Below are positions 26,543-33,913 of a DNA stretch of 64,000 nt, piece by piece; the stretch's first letter is position 1, and the number at the start of each line of letters is the position of its first letter. A program made the translations under genes and the position numbers. A model generated the notes under the pieces. The model worked only from the letters and a program-made list of their open reading frames with translations, ran no database searches and had not been told where the DNA came from. Source of the stretch: Candidatus Saccharimonadota bacterium (GTDB lineage: Bacteria; Patescibacteriota; Saccharimonadia; Saccharimonadales; UBA4665); assembly GCA_020427985.1 (NCBI GenBank), contig JAGQNR010000003.1, forward strand, positions 62,001 through 126,000, written 5' to 3'.

Positions 26543-28213
26543 ATGACTAATCCAAATGCATTCCCAGACGGTTTTCCCAAAGTTGGCGAGTTCGTAGATG
26601 AAGCAATTACGCTTGAGTCACGATTCCCTCAAATTGTCATGCCACGTGACAGTATGTGGCCACTTCGTATACACGATGAAGCTACTAAAGAAGCGGCAGC
26701 TGAGGCATTACCGCAGCTTGTAGCTACCTTATCGGAGCCGATTGCACCAGCCAGCGAGACTCAGCTTCGTGCATTGTTCGCTACCAACCCCCACGACCGA
26801 CGCCACGGCTGGACAGCACGTAAAACTGATGAAGGTCTAACCTATTCAACAGCAGCCTACGTGACGCCAGAAGATGCTCATGGTCGTTCGCAAATCTTTT
26901 ACGGGGTCAATTACACATTTGATACTAACGGTCGCCTGGTTAAGCGTGAGTACATCGAAGATGAGCGTTCATATGACCGAGGTCGCCCGAACTTCCAGGA
27001 ATACCTGAAGTATGATGATTACGGCTTCCTTACTGAACGACTTACCTGGGCAGAATACGAAACTTCGATGACCGACCGATTTGAGTACACTACGGATGAA
27101 AACGGCCGAAAAGTACCAGCAAAGATGGCTCGTACGCAAAAGGTTAAAGCCGATGACTATAGCGTTAGCGATAGTGACCCAATGACTGTCGACCTGGCAA
27201 ATTATGAGGAGTGGCTTGCAACTAACCCTAATGGCTTTGCGGCACTAACTCGCGAACAGCTGGCTCCAAACGAGTTTGAAGTCAAAGACTTTGAAGTAAC
27301 AGAAAACCGTCGTGGCATCCTATTTGCTCATCCTGAGCAGCTCGAGCACGCTTTGGTTATGTACGGTGACGGTTCATATCCTACACCTGGTGATAAGACC
27401 GCTCTTGAGCACAACGATGAGGCTTTTACTGAGGCACATGGCCCACTAGGAGGTGCTTTATTCTCACTGATGGCTCGTAGTGGCGATATGCGTGAGTTCG
27501 TAAAAAACCGTATTACTGATAAAGTGCAGCGTAAATGGGAAGACGTACAGCAATCTGACGACACGAATGCTGAAGAGTTTGCAGGCTTTGACTTCGACTA
27601 CGACGGTGCAGGCCACTTCCACAAAACTGGTGGCGATATAACTATCACAAAGTCTGGCATTGAGCTTAAGATGCACGCTGCTTATGTTGGCGACGGCGTC
27701 GAAGACCAGCTGGCAAGTGCTTTGCAAACGAAGCGTGGCCTTCGCTCGGCAAGCATTACAGTACCTGTCAACCAGACTGAGCGAGAGGGCTATTTCTTCG
27801 TAGATGTAAAGGCTGCTTGCGATGCACTTGGCATTCCAGTTACGGATGAAGACGTTGCCAACTACCTTAGCGAATATCTTTTTGAAAATGATGACGCACC
27901 AACTAGTAGCTATGATCGAAAATACGGCAAGCAGCCAGTACTGTGGCATGACGAAGATACTGGCGTAACCGTTCAGCTCGTTACTGAACGTCACGACTAC
28001 GATTCTGATACCGACGTCGATGCATTCTTTCAGCACGACTCGACTTCTATATGGGGGCCACTGCCTCGTGAAGTCCGTCGAGTTAGCGATGACAAAAAGA
28101 ATATGCCAAAGCTGAAGGTCATCGTTGAGCCAGTAGGCAACCCCTTCGCACCAGAAACGACTGAGCGAACCGACGATATAGTACGTAGCTACATGATGAA
28201 GCTCGATAAGTAA
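26543..28213 (+). CDS. Large acidic protein of unknown function
   Basis: A 556-residue soluble, acidic protein with no signal peptide or membrane segment. An N-terminal region (1-85) precedes a beta-rich part with YTFDTNGRLVKREYI and YDDYGFLTERLTW, which look like repeated hairpins. Then come a helical central region and a C-terminal half with DFDYDGAGHFH and a second beta domain. No family recognised. It is divergent from the 25542-26216 gene, strongly promoted, and lies in an accessory zone, so it may be an island cargo gene. Codon usage resembles its neighbours. Confidence 0.8.
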   Translation: MTNPNAFPDGFPKVGEFVDEAITLESRFPQIVMPRDSMWPLRIHDEATKEAAAEALPQLVATLSEPIAPASETQLRALFATNPHDRRHGWTARKTDEGLTYSTAAYVTPEDAHGRSQIFYGVNYTFDTNGRLVKREYIEDERSYDRGRPNFQEYLKYDDYGFLTERLTWAEYETSMTDRFEYTTDENGRKVPAKMARTQKVKADDYSVSDSDPMTVDLANYEEWLATNPNGFAALTREQLAPNEFEVKDFEVTENRRGILFAHPEQLEHALVMYGDGSYPTPGDKTALEHNDEAFTEAHGPLGGALFSLMARSGDMREFVKNRITDKVQRKWEDVQQSDDTNAEEFAGFDFDYDGAGHFHKTGGDITITKSGIELKMHAAYVGDGVEDQLASALQTKRGLRSASITVPVNQTEREGYFFVDVKAACDALGIPVTDEDVANYLSEYLFENDDAPTSSYDRKYGKQPVLWHDEDTGVTVQLVTERHDYDSDTDVDAFFQHDSTSIWGPLPREVRRVSDDKKNMPKLKVIVEPVGNPFAPETTERTDDIVRSYMMKLDK

Positions 28214-28251
28214 CCAATGTCATACTCGCCTTAAGGTGATATAATTAACCC

Positions 28252-28440
28252 GAAAGCTAATCAAGAATTGGTGGCCAATCGAGCCAAAGAACTAGAAGGA
28301 TTTTAGTCCCGCATAAGCAATGGTGCAACGCGACACCCGAAGCACGGCGTAGGTTCCAAAGCGTGTTATCCCCAAGGGGTTTGGTTTACGACCCTCAAAC
28401 GCGTAGGTTTGGAACCACCGAGATTAGCCCGCTTTACAGA
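28252..28440 (+). ncRNA. Candidate structured RNA of about 190 nt
   Basis: TATAAT (28240-28245) with a weak ATGTCA 17 bp upstream predicts a start near 28252. The ends pair: GCTAATC with GATTAGC (28256-28262 and 28422-28428) and GGTGG with CCACC (28270-28274 and 28415-28419). Inside, GGTTCCAAA (28352-28360) is complementary to TTTGGAACC (28408-28416), continued by GCGT/ACGC. TTTGGAACC can also pair with the 5' GGTGGCCAA, so two folds compete. No open frame fits. I do not recognise tmRNA, RNase P or SRP signatures. Confidence 0.45.
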
Positions 28441-28449
28441 TTGGTAACA

Positions 28450-28474
28450 AAACAAAAAGGCACCGAAGTGCCTT
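28450..28474 (-). terminator. Terminator of tRNA-fMet
   Basis: AAGGCAC-TTCG-GTGCCTT followed by TTTTG on the minus strand: a 7-bp stem with a UUCG tetraloop and T-run, 13 bp after the tRNA 3' end. Confidence 0.9.
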
Positions 28475-28486
28475 CTAAGTCTAATT

Positions 28487-28561
28487 TGGTTGCGGGACCA
28501 GGACTCGAACCTGGGACCTCATGGTTATGAGCCATGCGAGCTGCCGCTGCTCCATCCCGCG
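28487..28561 (-). tRNA. Initiator tRNA-Met (CAU)
   Basis: A 75-nt tRNA with encoded CCA. The first base C1 faces A72 (CGCGGGA against TCCCGCA), the mismatch that marks bacterial initiators. Anticodon loop CTCATAA. The anticodon stem reads CATGG/CCATG, so only two of the usual three consecutive G-C pairs are kept. The D loop is short (7 nt). A terminator follows. Confidence 0.92.
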
Positions 28562-28562
28562 A
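28525..28562 (-). repeat. Source copy of a 38-bp tRNA-half duplication
   Basis: This segment covers the 5' half of tRNA-fMet through its anticodon loop. An identical 38-bp copy lies 120 bp to the right at 28682-28719. Confidence 0.9.
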
Positions 28563-28681
28563 CGTTAATCTGTAGTGTACCAAAGCTTGCCTCATGGTTA
28601 TATAGCTTCACGCCAGGCCCGCTTTTATTTTTTAGCTACCCGCGGGCTTGGGTTCTGCATATAATCTCGCTAACCGCTCGA

Positions 28682-28719
28682 TTATGAGCCATGCGAGCTG
28701 CCGCTGCTCCATCCCGCGA
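28682..28719 (-). repeat. Duplicated 5' half of tRNA-fMet
   Basis: A 38-bp identical copy of 28525-28562, from the anticodon loop to one base beyond the tRNA 5' end. The 3' half is missing. A short CCTCATGGTTAT match at about 28591-28602 suggests that the copy was once longer and was split. Confidence 0.9.
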
Positions 28720-28773
28720 TAAAGCCATACAATAATAGCAGCTAGACCAAATAATGTCAATGTGTGCACAAAG

Positions 28774-29247
28774 TTAGTTGCTGTTTCTGTGTAGGAGGTA
28801 GTCTACCCAGTCCTGAAAATTTTGTTGCCAGGTAGGGAGCTTTTGGGTAGCAACTGTTTCGGTTGGCGCGGCTGGTGTGGCTACCGTATTCGCCAGCGCC
28901 ACACTTTTGGGTACAAGCAGCACTGTCTCACCCGGTTTGGCAAGGCCAAAGTTTTGGCGAGCGGTTAGTTCTAAGTATTGGCTAGATTTGTAATACTCGT
29001 TTTCGAGTGTAATGTTGGCGTTTTCGAGCTTTTTTAAGTTGTTTTGTTGCTTAATTTCGCCAATTTGCTTTTGTAAATCGTAGTTGGCTTGAATCGACTT
29101 TATACCACTCCAGCTCACCAGTAGCACCATAACCAAGAAAACTAGCTGGCCAAGCGTTCTAATGTCTCGCAGGTTCAACACAAAAGCTCGCACTTGCTGT
29201 CCATAGGAACGAAAACGACTTAAAAATTGCTGGATTTTTGGCATCAT
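28774..29247 (-). CDS. FtsB/DivIC-like septum formation protein
   Basis: A 157-residue bitopic membrane protein. A short basic cytosolic N-terminus is followed by one transmembrane helix (about 33-50) and a coiled coil (QANYDLQKQIGEIKQQN...). Next comes the LTARQNFGLAKPGETVLLVP segment, the conserved end of the DivIC/FtsB fold. It probably acts in the divisome. Two ATG codons are adjacent; the second (29244) lies 7 bp after TATACT and the first 4 bp, so the second may be the leaderless start. Confidence 0.85.
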   Translation of the reverse strand: MMPKIQQFLSRFRSYGQQVRAFVLNLRDIRTLGQLVFLVMVLLVSWSGIKSIQANYDLQKQIGEIKQQNNLKKLENANITLENEYYKSSQYLELTARQNFGLAKPGETVLLVPKSVALANTVATPAAPTETVATQKLPTWQQNFQDWVDYLLHRNSN

Positions 29248-29325
29248 TAGTAGTATATCACCCCCGAAACCTGGTATAATCGGCCTGTTGCGTTATAGCG
29301 CACAGAGCCCTTAAAGGTTTGTGGA

Positions 29326-29401
29326 GGGGGTATAGCTCAGTGGTTAGAGCAGTCGGCTCATAACTGATTGGTCCTTGGTTCAAGTCCAAGTACCCCCACC
29401 A
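29326..29401 (+). tRNA. tRNA-Ile2 (CAU, lysidine-modified)
   Basis: A 76-nt cloverleaf with encoded CCA. Acceptor GGGGGTA/TACCCCC, anticodon loop CTCATAA, and TAGCTCAGTGGTTAGAGCAG-type D arm with TTGGTC variable region and GGTTCAAGTCC T arm closely resemble E. coli tRNA-Ile2 rather than tRNA-Met. TATAAT lies at 29275-29280. It is the expected TilS substrate. Confidence 0.88.
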
Positions 29402-29459
29402 TGATGGAATGAGGTTAACGCAACTAATGACGCAAAAGGCTCTTTTAAGGAGTAACGCG

Positions 29460-29672
29460 TCATTTTTGTTGGTCAAAATAGAGGCTCAAACACAAATTGC
29501 TAACAATGATGTCTTTTTGAACCACATCGGCTGCTTTAAGCTTTTCTGCCATCTCTTTTAGGATTGTCCTGAACTAATCCTTATCCATTGCCGGCAAGAT
29601 ACTCCGGCTGATGCACTGTTCATATTTTTCAATTAGCTGGTCTTGCTTCGTCTTATTGGTCCCTGGTAACGC
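29460..29672 (-). pseudogene. Short coding relic with an internal TAG
   Basis: One frame reads ALPGTNKTKQDQLIEKYEQC...ILPAMDKD, meets TAG at 29576-29574, then continues in frame with FRTILKEMAEKLKAADVV and ends SLYFDQQK. It is protein-like on both sides of the stop and has no start codon, which suggests the tail of a decayed gene. It lies just beyond the tRNA-Ile2 3' end, a common insertion target. Family not recognised. Confidence 0.3.
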
Positions 29673-29731
29673 TCAGTGGTCAGCTACCAGAGACGTATAA
29701 AACTTTACCATAGGCGTTGTATACTAAGCAT

Positions 29732-30604
29732 ATGTCATCAGCACAACAGCCGTGGATACACGCAGAAGCTCCCAGCTCCGAAGAAATAGCGCTGCTTGCC
29801 AAAGAATACGGTCTTGAACCACGCTTTATATACGATGCACTTGACCGCGACGAGATTCCACGTGTCGAAGCTATCGGCAAATACACCTACATCATTACCC
29901 GATTTGCATACGAGAAAGCATCTGGCGACATTCTAACTGCCCCAGTCCTTTTTGCTATAAACCACACTAAGCTTGTTACAGTAAGCAGCGAACGACTTCC
30001 CAGCCTAGAAGAAATTGCCCCCGGGCAAAAGGATGCTGCAGACCCGGTACATATCATGCTCAAAATACTCCTGTATATCGATGCCGAGTACGACCGCTTT
30101 ATCCATGACTCTTCTAAGCAGATTCGCCATCTTATGCAAAAGCTGGGAACGCGGGCAGTCGGACCGCAATCCTTTATCCGATTTGTGCACATCGAAGACG
30201 ATATGAATGACTTTCTTAACTCACTCATGCCGACCAACACTACCCTAAAGCACCTGCTCAGCTCTAGCTCGGCTCCAAACTTCGAGAAGCACCGCGACCT
30301 GGTCGAAACAGTCATCCTCAACAACAATCAATCTATCCAAACATGCGAGGCCAACCTCAAAACAGTCGATTCGATTCGCCGCACCTATACACTTATTAAC
30401 TCGCACAACCTTGACAGAACTATCAAAATCCTCACCCTCGCATCGGTATTTATATCAATCCCCACCATGTTCTTTAGCATGTATGGTATGAATATCGGCT
30501 TACCGCAGCAAAAGCACCCTCAGGCATTTATCGTACTTATGATAGTGTGCGTGCTTACAGTCATTACGGCCTATATCGTTGGCCGAAAGAAAAAAGTTTT
30601 CTAG
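29732..30604 (+). CDS. corA: CorA-family magnesium transporter
   Basis: A 290-residue CorA-type divalent cation channel. A large cytosolic N-terminal domain precedes two C-terminal transmembrane helices, the first ending in YGMN with the selectivity signature GMN at 252-254 followed by IGLP. A basic GRKKKVF tail closes the protein. I chose ATG 29732 because TATACT (29720-29725) ends 6 bp before it; an alternative TTG start would lie inside this box. Predicted leaderless. Confidence 0.93.
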   Translation: MSSAQQPWIHAEAPSSEEIALLAKEYGLEPRFIYDALDRDEIPRVEAIGKYTYIITRFAYEKASGDILTAPVLFAINHTKLVTVSSERLPSLEEIAPGQKDAADPVHIMLKILLYIDAEYDRFIHDSSKQIRHLMQKLGTRAVGPQSFIRFVHIEDDMNDFLNSLMPTNTTLKHLLSSSSAPNFEKHRDLVETVILNNNQSIQTCEANLKTVDSIRRTYTLINSHNLDRTIKILTLASVFISIPTMFFSMYGMNIGLPQQKHPQAFIVLMIVCVLTVITAYIVGRKKKVF

Positions 30605-30610
30605 CTATAT

Positions 30611-31009
30611 TTAGCGCTTGCCAATAGTAACGACTTTGGCGAACAACCATGCAACAAGTGCATACACTAAAATGGCAATCAGTGTTTCAAACTCAAATCG
30701 GCCAACGCCTAAGTCTGCACTGTAGCTAAATAGCCCAAAAAACGGTGCGGCAAACGGATGGCTAATAGTGTAAATAAAGTCGGCAAAAACATTATTTGGA
30801 TCAGCGCCAAGCAGCCGCAGCAAAAAGCGCAAGGCAAGTAGCCCCATAATAACGCCGGCAACCAGCCAAATGACACGTTCCGCAACATTCATGCGATGGT
30901 CGTCACGTGGGGTTACGGGACGCTCTTCACGTACTTCCTCTCGAGCTTCTTCGACAGGAACTTCGCGAGTTGTTTGGGTTGTTTGAACTTCTCGGTCTTC
31001 GTATGCCAT
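30611..31009 (-). CDS. YggT-family membrane protein
   Basis: A 132-residue protein. A charged N-terminal 45 residues rich in R and E (REVPVEEAREEVREERP) are followed by hydrophobic segments with LLRLLGADPNNVFADFIYTISHPFAAPFFGLF, the YggT signature split by the short loop. A final helix ends VVTIGKR. The charged extension is not typical of the family. AAGGAG before the ATG indicates a leader. Convergent with corA. Role in osmotic or divisome functions is only suggested for the family. Confidence 0.85.
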   Translation of the reverse strand: MAYEDREVQTTQTTREVPVEEAREEVREERPVTPRDDHRMNVAERVIWLVAGVIMGLLALRFLLRLLGADPNNVFADFIYTISHPFAAPFFGLFSYSADLGVGRFEFETLIAILVYALVAWLFAKVVTIGKR

Positions 31010-31147
31010 TGTCTGGCTCCTTAATTACGTAGTAATAACTTAGCGTACTGCTTGGGCGGGCTTATAGCTGTAATAATTCATACGTACCGTCTCATTCCAT
31101 AACCACATGAATTAACCTAAATCCAGTGAAATATGCAACATCAGTAC

Positions 31148-31831
31148 TTATGAGCTTCTGAGCCGATCCTGGATAACACGAACAGCGTCTGGCAGCTCGT
31201 TAAGATGATTGATGAATAAATCTACTGGATACTCAACAAAGTCTTGCTCGGTTCGCAGTCCCTCCTCAAGATTTGCCACAAAATGTAGCCCTGCCCCCTT
31301 TGCGGCTACCGCATCACTCGGCTGGTCGCCCACGTATACACACTCTTCGGGCTTTAAGCCGTGCTCGGTCTCGATCTGGCTAAAAGCACGTGGATCAGGC
31401 TTGTGATATCTCATATTTTCTTTGTAATAAAATGCGTCTACCAACTCGTATAGGGGAGTCTCGGGATTCATCAGGTGAGACATCTCTGCTGCAGTCCGCG
31501 ATGTAAGGACTATGTGGTATAACTTCATATCACGAATTTTGGCTAGAATCCGCAGACGGTCAGGTGTAAGGCTGTCAAGCTCACCGCTATCAACAAACTC
31601 TTGGTAGACAGTCGGAAAAAGTTGCCAAAACCGTACCGCGTCCGCAGCCCCACCAGAGCGCTCTGCAATCGCCTCATTAAGGCGTATACCTCATGTTTTG
31701 CGGTGTACATCACGAGACATCGGCTCAAGACCCATACGCTCAAAAATTGTGTTTTCCAGTCTCCAGCAAGGTTCTTCGGTTATTATAAGGTTGCCGTCAA
31801 TATCGTTGATAACAGCTCTTATCTTTGTCAT
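31148..31831 (-). pseudogene. HAD-family hydrolase gene with an in-frame TGA
   Basis: One continuous frame of 228 codons from ATG 31831 to the stop at 31148, broken only by TGA at 31693-31691 (after HRKT, before GIRLNEAI). HAD motifs are intact: I with NDIDGNL, II with LTSRT, III with YHKPDP, IV with YVGDQPSDAVAAKGAG. A beta-phosphoglucomutase/GPH-like phosphatase is likely. TATAAT ends 8 bp before the ATG. Either a recent nonsense mutation, readthrough, or an internal restart giving the 126-residue C-terminal product. Selenocysteine is unlikely here. Confidence 0.8.
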
Positions 31832-31840
31832 AGCACTCTA

Positions 31841-32842
31841 TTATATCTTATTTTGGTTATGAAGCAGATTGAGCACCTCATCGACAGACGGCGCAACCAT
31901 GAGCTCCTCTCGGAGTACTTTGGCACCGTCAAAGTCCGAAACATAGACTTTGCAAAATTTATTGAGCGTATGAATGGGTCGCTCGCCATTTTGCCATGTG
32001 TCTTTAAACAGAGTGACTTGCTTTTTGTATAGGGCTAGCCTCTGTTTTTTGCTCCACTGCGACCACTCTAAGGGTCCGTCCCTTAGAAAACAAAGTGGAT
32101 TGGTAAAGATGCCTCGCCCTATCATAATGCCATCGAGCTGATACTGCTTAGCAAGTGCCTCGCCGTGCTCGCGGTCACGCACATCGCCGTTACCGACAAT
32201 GAGTGTTTTGACACCTAGCGCATCTCGTTTTGTGCGCACCTGGCCAATGAGTTCCCAGTCGGCGGGAACCTTGCTCATTTGCTTGCGGGTACGCCCGTGT
32301 ACGGTTAGCATGTCTAGATCGAAGCCAAGCAAAAAATCAAACCATTCCATATCGACCGCGCTAAACCCCACCCGCGTCTTGACACTCAACGGCAACCGTC
32401 CATTTAGACCATCTTGCGTCGCCTGGATGATAGCACCAGCCAGCGGCCAGCTCTCGCGGCGTATCAGGGCCGCACAGGCACCGTTACGCACCTCACTCTT
32501 GGCTGGGCAGCCCATATTTAAATCGACTCCGGCAAAATTTACCCCTGGAGGAAGACCGAGTTCACGAGCCAGTTCACCAGAAGCAATTTGCCCAGCAACC
32601 GCTCGAAAGTTATCGGGGTCGAGCCCCCAGAGCTGTGCCACTACCCTGCCTTCTTTTTCAGCGAAGCGAAGCTTTTTAAGCAAATTTGGTCGGCCGGCGC
32701 TCATTAGCCCATCGACATTAACAAATTCTGTAAAAAATACATCGGGTGGTGCGACATCGGCAACGACCTGCCGAAACACCGTGTCCGTCACATCGTCCAT
32801 TGGCGCTAACGCAAAAAAAGGCCTAGGCAAATCGTCAAGCAT
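31841..32842 (-). CDS. dus: tRNA-dihydrouridine synthase
   Basis: A flavoenzyme reducing uridine in tRNA D loops. The N-terminal LAPMDDVTDTVFRQ, the LNMGCPAK segment with the catalytic Cys, LSVKTRVG, MLTVHGRTRKQ and VGNGDV/IMIGRGIFTNP give the FMN-binding TIM barrel in order. Length 333. Overlaps the upstream unknown gene by 8 bp, in one operon with the ABC-2 exporter. Confidence 0.95.
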   Translation of the reverse strand: MLDDLPRPFFALAPMDDVTDTVFRQVVADVAPPDVFFTEFVNVDGLMSAGRPNLLKKLRFAEKEGRVVAQLWGLDPDNFRAVAGQIASGELARELGLPPGVNFAGVDLNMGCPAKSEVRNGACAALIRRESWPLAGAIIQATQDGLNGRLPLSVKTRVGFSAVDMEWFDFLLGFDLDMLTVHGRTRKQMSKVPADWELIGQVRTKRDALGVKTLIVGNGDVRDREHGEALAKQYQLDGIMIGRGIFTNPLCFLRDGPLEWSQWSKKQRLALYKKQVTLFKDTWQNGERPIHTLNKFCKVYVSDFDGAKVLREELMVAPSVDEVLNLLHNQNKI

Positions 32843-33638
32843 CCTGCTGTTGGGCAGCGCTATAGAGCGCTTCTAGGTTTTTTTTAATCTGCTGTATATC
32901 TGTATCCGCTTGGTTCTGACGGGAAACAAATAGTGCCCTGCGTTGCACCGCATAATTACCAGCGACCTTCGTAATATCATGCCAATAGCCCACTCTAGCT
33001 CGTTGACCACCTTGGGTCAGTTTTGCGGCCATAGCATTGAGTGCCTGTTCTTTTTCTGCAGCTCCCCACCCCCGCTGTCGTGCGGCTACCGCGATAATAT
33101 TATTGAAGCTAATCTCCCAGGCTGAAGTGGCCAGAATACGCAGCTCTGCCTCGGTCGCATGGGCATATCCGGGGACTTTTATAAGCTTCATGAGAGCACT
33201 TAGGTCTTGTATTTCCTTTTCCAGTCCACGAATCACTTTACTCTGCTGCTCCTGCTTGGAAGTAAGCGCATTATTTTTTGAATGCAAAAAGGCAGCCTCA
33301 GTACCTTCTGTGTGTTGCCCTCGACTCGCCAGTGTTTTGGCTCCTATCGCACGAGCAAATGATGTTGGACTTCTTAAAATTGCGCTGTACTCCATTGGGT
33401 TCAAGGCAATACCGCTCACGGTGTGTTCACCTTCGCCATACAGAGAACCCATCAAGCTCTGCGGGTTCACCCTGTCATAGCCCATGTCAGTCCTAAAATA
33501 AATATCTAGATTACGACCAAGCAGATTCGGTATACTCCCAAAGGCGCGGCGCTTTTCTGGAGTGATAGCAACAGGCATTGTTATCTCAGGGAATGATTCT
33601 TGGCCAGTACCTGGTACCCTGCTATTTTGTGCCATCAT
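32835..33638 (-). CDS. Hypothetical protein upstream of dus
   Basis: A 267-residue soluble protein. I place the start at ATG 33638 because AAGGGA lies just upstream; the frame remains open to 33677. The middle region is helical (KQEQQSKVIRGLEKEIQDLSALMKLIK across a coiled coil) and the C-terminus is rich in Q and A. No family recognised. Overlaps dus at its end and the preceding small gene at its start, so the three are translated as a unit. Confidence 0.65.
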   Translation of the reverse strand: MMAQNSRVPGTGQESFPEITMPVAITPEKRRAFGSIPNLLGRNLDIYFRTDMGYDRVNPQSLMGSLYGEGEHTVSGIALNPMEYSAILRSPTSFARAIGAKTLASRGQHTEGTEAAFLHSKNNALTSKQEQQSKVIRGLEKEIQDLSALMKLIKVPGYAHATEAELRILATSAWEISFNNIIAVAARQRGWGAAEKEQALNAMAAKLTQGGQRARVGYWHDITKVAGNYAVQRRALFVSRQNQADTDIQQIKKNLEALYSAAQQQDA

Positions 33639-33900
33639 TTCCCTTTTGTGCACCGCGCAAGGCGGTTCGTGCCGCATCTATCCAAGGTTTTCGTTTAGCC
33701 TGCTCCTCTGGGGTACGCGGGTAGTAGTAGGCGCCCCTCCACCCCTCTGGAACAATGACATCATCAAAGGCTGGACGTATATTCCCATGCTGAGCTGTGT
33801 GAACATCAGGAGCCTGGTGAACAGTACTTTGATGGGCTGAATCGGCTCTTTGTTCGGGGCTCATAGATAGCATATTAGCATATTTTGAGTGTTTTTGCAA
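33622..33900 (-). CDS. Small hypothetical protein
   Basis: Up to 92 residues; the first ATG may not be the real start, as methionines at positions 10 and 13 are possible. It contains VPEGWRGAYYYPRTPEEQAKRKPW, and the charged C-terminus ends GNDGTK. It starts 14 bp after the ABC permease and overlaps the next gene by 17 bp. No family recognised; position in the operon supports it as a gene. Confidence 0.5.
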   Translation of the reverse strand: MQKHSKYANMLSMSPEQRADSAHQSTVHQAPDVHTAQHGNIRPAFDDVIVPEGWRGAYYYPRTPEEQAKRKPWIDAARTALRGAQKGNDGTK

Positions 33901-33913
33901 GTAGTGCTTGTGG

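Noticed and set aside
28252-28440. tmRNA or RNase P RNA as the identity of the structured RNA
   Set aside because: No tRNA-like ends, no tag frame ending in a stop, and no GAGGAAAGTCC-type universal RNase P sequence on either strand.
29258-29476. 72-codon minus-strand ORF covering tRNA-Ile2
   Set aside because: It is the reverse complement of the tRNA; its protein-like look is a known tRNA artefact.
31691-31693. TGA as a sense codon (alternative genetic code)
   Set aside because: murC and the GIY-YIG gene end with TGA and have no plausible extension past it, so recoding across the genome is unlikely.
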